A stretch of DNA of 64,000 nucleotides from Trichomonas vaginalis G3. Its lineage: Eukaryota; Parabasalia; Trichomonadida; Trichomonadidae. Location of the stretch: assembly GCF_026262505.1 (NCBI RefSeq), contig NC_067207.1:11190082-11254081 (forward strand), read 5' to 3'. Position 1 is the first letter of the stretch; each line of letters begins with the position of its first letter. The notes below the pieces were generated by a model. That model had not been told where the DNA came from. It did no database searches and was given only the letters and a program-made list of their open reading frames with translations. Below, piece by piece: positions 60,790 through 64,000 of the stretch. Position numbers and translations under genes: made by a program.

Positions 60790-60981
60790 TGTCCGAAGAC
60801 TCGAAGGTGCAACACTTCCAAAATACCGACGAACTCAGAAGAGCAGCATGGCAGTATGTTCTTGACAACTTCTTTGAGTTCTCCAGGCACCTTGGAAAAT
60901 GCTGAAGAACTCCGACACAGAGAATTTGGAGAAATTGCACTCCAATACTACATTGACAAACAAAGGGTAAACAAAGGGTAA
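60790..60981 (+). pseudogene. Small unknown protein
   Basis: Starts MSEDSKVQHFQNTDELRRAA after GTGTCATTTTTTC and ends EIALQYYIDKQRVNKG. Helical and charged. It appears broken, with about one break. No family recognised. Confidence 0.45.
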
Positions 60982-61021
60982 AATAAGACTAAAAACTTAA
61001 CGTTTAAAAAGTGACATTTTT

Positions 61022-61222
61022 ATGAGCTCCGAGTCACCGAGAAAACTTGGTCAGATGTTAGCAGCTTACTTCCCTGAGGAAGATGGAAGCGTTACATACG
61101 TAAGGTTCAAAAACAACGAACCTGGAATTGCGTACCAAATTCGCAATTACATGACCATGGAAGAGTACGAAAGGTTTCTACAAGAGAAACCAGCTCTAAA
61201 CAACTCAGAAAAGAAAGAGTAA
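61022..61222 (+). CDS. Small unknown protein
   Basis: A 66-residue protein (MSSESPRKLGQMLAAYFPEE, then a strand GSVTYVRFKNNEPGIAYQIR and a helix). Start preceded by GTGACATTTTT, the initiator-like leader of this block. It looks whole. The function is unknown; it is one of several small genes between the ATPase and the window end that use this leader. Confidence 0.55.
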   Translation: MSSESPRKLGQMLAAYFPEEDGSVTYVRFKNNEPGIAYQIRNYMTMEEYERFLQEKPALNNSEKKE

Positions 61223-61250
61223 AAAGTTTAATTCGTAATTGTTTATTTTT

Positions 61251-61841
61251 TTACTTGTATGGGCAAGCTGCAAGAATGAAGTCGACTATCTCGGTCTTTG
61301 TCTTGACCAGTTGGACTGCTCTTGCGAGTACGTCTGTTTTGCGGTCTCCAGCTGGTGTCTGACCTTCGTAATTGCGCATGTTCTTGAGAGCTCCAACTGT
61401 AAATGGTTGTAGGATGAAGAGTCTCTCAGACTGCTTGAGGTAGTCGTCACGGTCACGAACCGAATCTGTGGTACGAGTCGAATCGGTCGATTTGAGGGAA
61501 GAGACTGAAAGCCTGTCTTCTTCCATTGGGGTAGTAGCATACTCTTTGCGTAAGCGGTTCAGACCTTCCTCGAACTCTTGGTCTCTCTTGGATTGAGATT
61601 GGAATTGTGGGGCAGGGTTTTGCATAAACATCCAAGGGTTGGGGAAGTAAGGCATAGGTTGAGGAGGGTAGTTCGGGAAGCCTTGTGGTGGGTAGTAACC
61701 TTGAGGTGGAAATTGGTAGTAAATCGGAGGTACTTGCTGGAACTGAGGTACTTGTTGGAACTGAGGTTGCTGAGGTGCAGGGGCTGGTGCTTTAGGTTCC
61801 TCTGGTTGGGATATGGGCTCGGTTGGTGGTACGTCGGACAT
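61251..61841 (-). CDS. P/Q-rich protein with folded C-terminus
   Basis: A 196-residue protein. The first 100 residues are disordered (PTEPISQPEEPKAPAPAPQQ, then tandem QFQQVP and many YPP repeats). The C-terminal 90 residues look folded and helical, ending TEIVDFILAACPYK. The start chosen is the ATG at 61841; the frame upstream is only minisatellite. In Mav-1 copies of this start sit at 19981 and 24966 without the gene. The function is unknown; P/Q-rich fronts are common in virion tegument-like proteins. Confidence 0.6.
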   Translation of the reverse strand: MSDVPPTEPISQPEEPKAPAPAPQQPQFQQVPQFQQVPPIYYQFPPQGYYPPQGFPNYPPQPMPYFPNPWMFMQNPAPQFQSQSKRDQEFEEGLNRLRKEYATTPMEEDRLSVSSLKSTDSTRTTDSVRDRDDYLKQSERLFILQPFTVGALKNMRNYEGQTPAGDRKTDVLARAVQLVKTKTEIVDFILAACPYK

Positions 61842-61854
61842 CTGTTTGTGGCTT

Positions 61855-62091
61855 AACCGTCGGAAGGAAAAACCTTTCCTGTCGGAAGGAAAAACCTTTC
61901 CTGTCGGAAGGAAAAACCTTTCCTGTCGGAAGGAAAAACTTTTTCTGAAGTTCGACCAAAAGTTCTCAATTTTCGAAAATTTGAATGGTTTACGGACGGA
62001 CAACTGGAAGAGTTCTTCCTGTCGTCGGGAAAATTTTTTCCAGTTGTCGGGAAAATTTTTTCCAGTTGTCGGGAAAATATTTTCCTGTCGG
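61855..62091. repeat. CTTTCCTGTCGGAAGGAAAAA minisatellite between divergent genes
   Basis: Four 20-bp units, the unique stretch with TTTTCGAAAATTTGAATGG, then three TCGGGAAAATTTTTTCCAGT units. It is the shared upstream region of 61841 (minus) and 62092 (plus). Homologous to 24645-24955. Confidence 0.8.
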
Positions 62092-62481
62092 ATGGAAGGA
62101 CTCGGAATGCCAGAAGGATTTGACGAGGCAATTTACCTTATAGAGATAAATGAAGTTGTTAAGCAGTACTTGCGCAGGGTAATGAAGCCCAAGGTCAAGT
62201 TCACCAGTATTTCTGGAAGGTCTACACTTCAGCTCGAGACTTCGACTGGAATTCCAATTCAAATACCAGACGGGACAGCCTACGACGACATAAAGGACGC
62301 CAAAAGAGAAGCTCTTGTTAAGTTCCTAAACAAACGTCCTTGGATAAAAATACCAAACAAGGAGAACCCCCTACCCCATATGAAATTGGCAATTCAGTCT
62401 CTCCTTCACTTCTCGGGTCAGCCGTTCTACATAACCTGTGAAGGCGACATCCAACCAGTTCAGTCAACCTTAACGTTTTGA
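62092..62481 (+). CDS. Unknown protein
   Basis: 129 residues from the ATG at 62092 (MEGLGMPEGFDEAIYLIEIN); 62107 is an alternative start. A compact alpha-beta-looking sequence with KVKFTSISGRSTLQLETSTG and HMKLAIQSLLHFSGQPFYIT. No family recognised. Codons here use more C and G than in the capsid genes. It looks whole. It is followed 27 bp later by the next gene. Confidence 0.55.
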   Translation: MEGLGMPEGFDEAIYLIEINEVVKQYLRRVMKPKVKFTSISGRSTLQLETSTGIPIQIPDGTAYDDIKDAKREALVKFLNKRPWIKIPNKENPLPHMKLAIQSLLHFSGQPFYITCEGDIQPVQSTLTF

Positions 62482-62508
62482 GTAAAAACATTTTTTTTCA
62501 TTTTTTGA

Positions 62509-63091
62509 ATGAAGCAAGTTAAATTCGTCCCACACCAATCTCAATGGACCGATGAAGAGTTTCAAGCCATGGTTGAAGGCGTTGAGAACGACATAGACGG
62601 CGAACTTGAAGGAGCTCAAACCACAATTGCAACCAAAATTGCAAGTCAAGGAACAGATAGCTCCACTTAAAGCTACCAAAGCTACTCTTGACCTCATGGA
62701 TACTTACCGTTTAGAAGTAAAGAGTGGAATAAGACAATTAAAATTAAAACTTCTAAACTACGAAGCTATACTCCAAAAGTTAGCAGAAATGAGAAGACTT
62801 TACCAGAGCTACTTACATGTAAGGGACTTACCTTCAAGCAGTCCGACCAAAGATGAATTTTCTGACATTGTCCCAATTTTGTCCGAAAGTCAGCTCAGAT
62901 GTTTTGAACTGCTCCCAACATATCCAGAATATGAACGTTTGCCTGAACTCTTCCGCAATCTCAAAAAACGTTTTTTGGTTCTCATGTTCGAAACTTTTAT
63001 CGGAAGAGACAACAAACGTTCAGAAGAAGAACAAGATATTATTTTAAACTTGTTGTATGACTTAACCGTCATAACAAGCTTTTTGAAGTAA
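62509..63091 (+). pseudogene. Unknown helical protein
   Basis: Starts MKQVKFVPHQSQWTDEEFQA after TTTTTTTCATTTTTTGA. It continues as a long helical, charged protein (TYRLEVKSGIRQLKLKLLNY, YLHVRDLPSSSPTKDEFSDI) ending LLYDLTVITSFLK. About 190 residues in total. It appears broken, with about one break. No family recognised. Confidence 0.5.
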
Positions 63092-63123
63092 AACCGTCAT
63101 TCTCAAACCACTTCATTTTTTCG

Positions 63124-63282
63124 ATGTCCGAACAAGCACCGAAGCCGAACACAATGGCAGATGTCCTTTCAATGTTGCCAGACAAGCGCCCAGTTCAAAT
63201 TCAAATTTTGAATTTGAAAGCTCATCTGACAAACACCGTTAAGACTCTCCAAAGTAGTCTTATGGAAGAGATGACCACTTAA
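63124..63282 (+). CDS. Small 52-residue protein
   Basis: MSEQAPKPNTMADVLSMLPD followed by a helix (IQILNLKAHLTNTVKTLQSS). It begins right after CACTTCATTTTTTCG. Short, charged, probably helical. It shares the initiator-like leader with its neighbours, which supports its being real. The function is unknown. Confidence 0.5.
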   Translation: MSEQAPKPNTMADVLSMLPDKRPVQIQILNLKAHLTNTVKTLQSSLMEEMTT

Positions 63283-63293
63283 AGGATGTCCTC

Positions 63294-63805
63294 ATGAACC
63301 AAGCTTCCAATGAGAAATGCCTGAATGATTTGACGGAAACCTTGCGCATTTACGCGAGAGAGAACCGAGACCTTGCCAGACTCATCTACCGTTTCTTCGA
63401 AGAGATAGACGCCATCTGGAAGGTACTCGGAAAGGACAGAACCTCCAACACCGTAATTCGTGAGTACCAAATTGAAGAAGGAATTGTCGAGGAAGAAAGA
63501 AAGAAGAAGAAGAGAAGAAGAGAAACACGAAGAAGAGGAAGTTTGGGCAACCCTTGTTGCCGATGACACTTACGAAATTTCCCAACCCTACCCATACAAA
63601 TCCGCAACAAGGAGACAGGCAAGGTTCTTACCCCAGTCCTCAACAACTTGGGACACTTGAACCTTACCCTTCGGAATCGCGGTTCAATCTCCATGGGCAA
63701 GCTTGTCGCAATTCAATGGGTTCCAAATCCAACAAGAAGACGAAGGTCAGACACATTGACGGTGACAAGCTCAACAACCGTAAGGAGAACCTCGAGTGGT
63801 TCTAA
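63294..63805 (+). pseudogene. HNH endonuclease with helical N-terminal part
   Basis: The first part is helical (NQASNEKCLNDLTETLRIYA) and runs into a Lys/Arg/Glu-rich tract. A NUMOD4-like block follows (EVWATLVADDTYEISQPYPY), and the last part reads RHIDGDKLNNRKENLEWF, the HNH core. The order matches the HNH genes at 963 and 43345, including an acidic lead before the W-x-TL block, but it stops after the core without the EITDYG module. It looks broken, with about two to three breaks. Confidence 0.65.
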
Positions 63806-63823
63806 GAGTAAAAAAATTTTATT

Positions 63824-64000
63824 TTAGGGGGAAACCCCAAGTAAATTTAAGTTTTTAGTTTGTGTTAAGGTCAATTTGCAATAGTTCCCGACCTTTGATT
63901 GGACTCTTTCGTCATCCCAGTTGCGTAGGAGGTCGTCCCAGAGGAGTTGGTAGATTTGCCAATCCAAGGACGATTTGTCCTCCCAGGCATTGAGGATGTA
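63824..64000 (-). CDS. Unknown protein, C-terminal end only
   Basis: An open minus-strand frame enters from the window edge and stops at 63824. Tryptophan-rich: YILNAWEDKSSLDWQIYQLL then WDDLLRNWDDERVQSKVG. It is tail to tail with the HNH gene. The start lies outside the window. No family recognised. Confidence 0.45.
   Translation of the reverse strand, partial: YILNAWEDKSSLDWQIYQLLWDDLLRNWDDERVQSKVGNYCKLTLTQTKNLNLLGVSP

Larger units (their letters stand above)
48860..64000 (+). mobile_element. Maverick (Polinton) Mav-2, left part
   Basis: It begins with an A-run of about 30 and GGCAGTGGGGCTTCCAGGC, the tip shared with both ends of Mav-1. The genes run capsid end first and are collinear with Mav-1 from 35060 back to 25029. 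Beyond the ATPase come an inserted gene X cassette and a block of small genes (60566-64000) that is missing from Mav-1. No integrase or polymerase is reached before the window ends. It looks broken, with roughly ten breaks in the visible part, and young. Confidence 0.85.

Noticed and set aside
1-64000. LTR retroelements or reverse transcriptase genes
   Set aside because: No reverse transcriptase motif or long terminal direct repeat was seen; the integrase present belongs to the Maverick.

Overview
The window looks like AT-rich nuclear DNA of Trichomonas vaginalis or a close relative. The grounds are Maverick (Polinton) elements with D12-type adenine methylase, many KilA-N genes and poxvirus-D5-like helicase repeats (all known high-copy families of that genome), very short 5' leaders, no visible introns, and a leucine-rich-repeat host gene with an initiator-like TCACTTTT just before its start. 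No rRNA or tRNA gene was seen. Almost all of the window is mobile DNA nested in mobile DNA.

Layout. (1) 1-6555: right part of a primase/D5-helicase unit (unit A), inserted in an integrase-like remnant. (2) 6556-8100: decayed flank with a two-hairpin array. (3) 8098-35138: one Maverick (Mav-1), delimited by matching inverted tips. Its left half carries adenine methylase, fibre, integrase and protein-primed DNA polymerase B. Its middle is a KilA-N cassette zone rich in minisatellites. Its right half carries ATPase, SF3 helicase, penton, major capsid and a large P/Q-rich protein on the minus strand. A 1.5 kb hairpin-array block interrupts one of its genes. (4) 35139-41040: a nine-hairpin array, a decayed MULE transposase, a 120-bp tandem hairpin repeat and an LRR gene. 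(5) 41040-48219: a second, nearly identical primase/D5-helicase unit (unit B). (6) 48220-48690: hairpin array. (7) 48860-64000: a second Maverick (Mav-2) in the opposite orientation, collinear with the right half of Mav-1 and running off the window.

Both Mavericks and both primase-helicase units are treated as fossils. They look young, because copies are nearly identical over kilobases, but each carries several breaks.

The main signals beyond plain annotation are these: arrays of long near-perfect hairpins next to the Maverick ends; a small palindromic element in and beside KilA-N coding sequence whose stem is kept by paired base changes; a compact promoter code in Maverick genes, including 16-18 bp dyad promoters between head-to-head starts; an unnamed C-terminal module shared by HNH endonucleases and a stand-alone gene; a gene cassette with filled and empty sites in the two Mavericks; and primase-helicase units whose helicase resembles the Maverick one and whose right end carries paired terminal hairpins and a swappable cargo slot.
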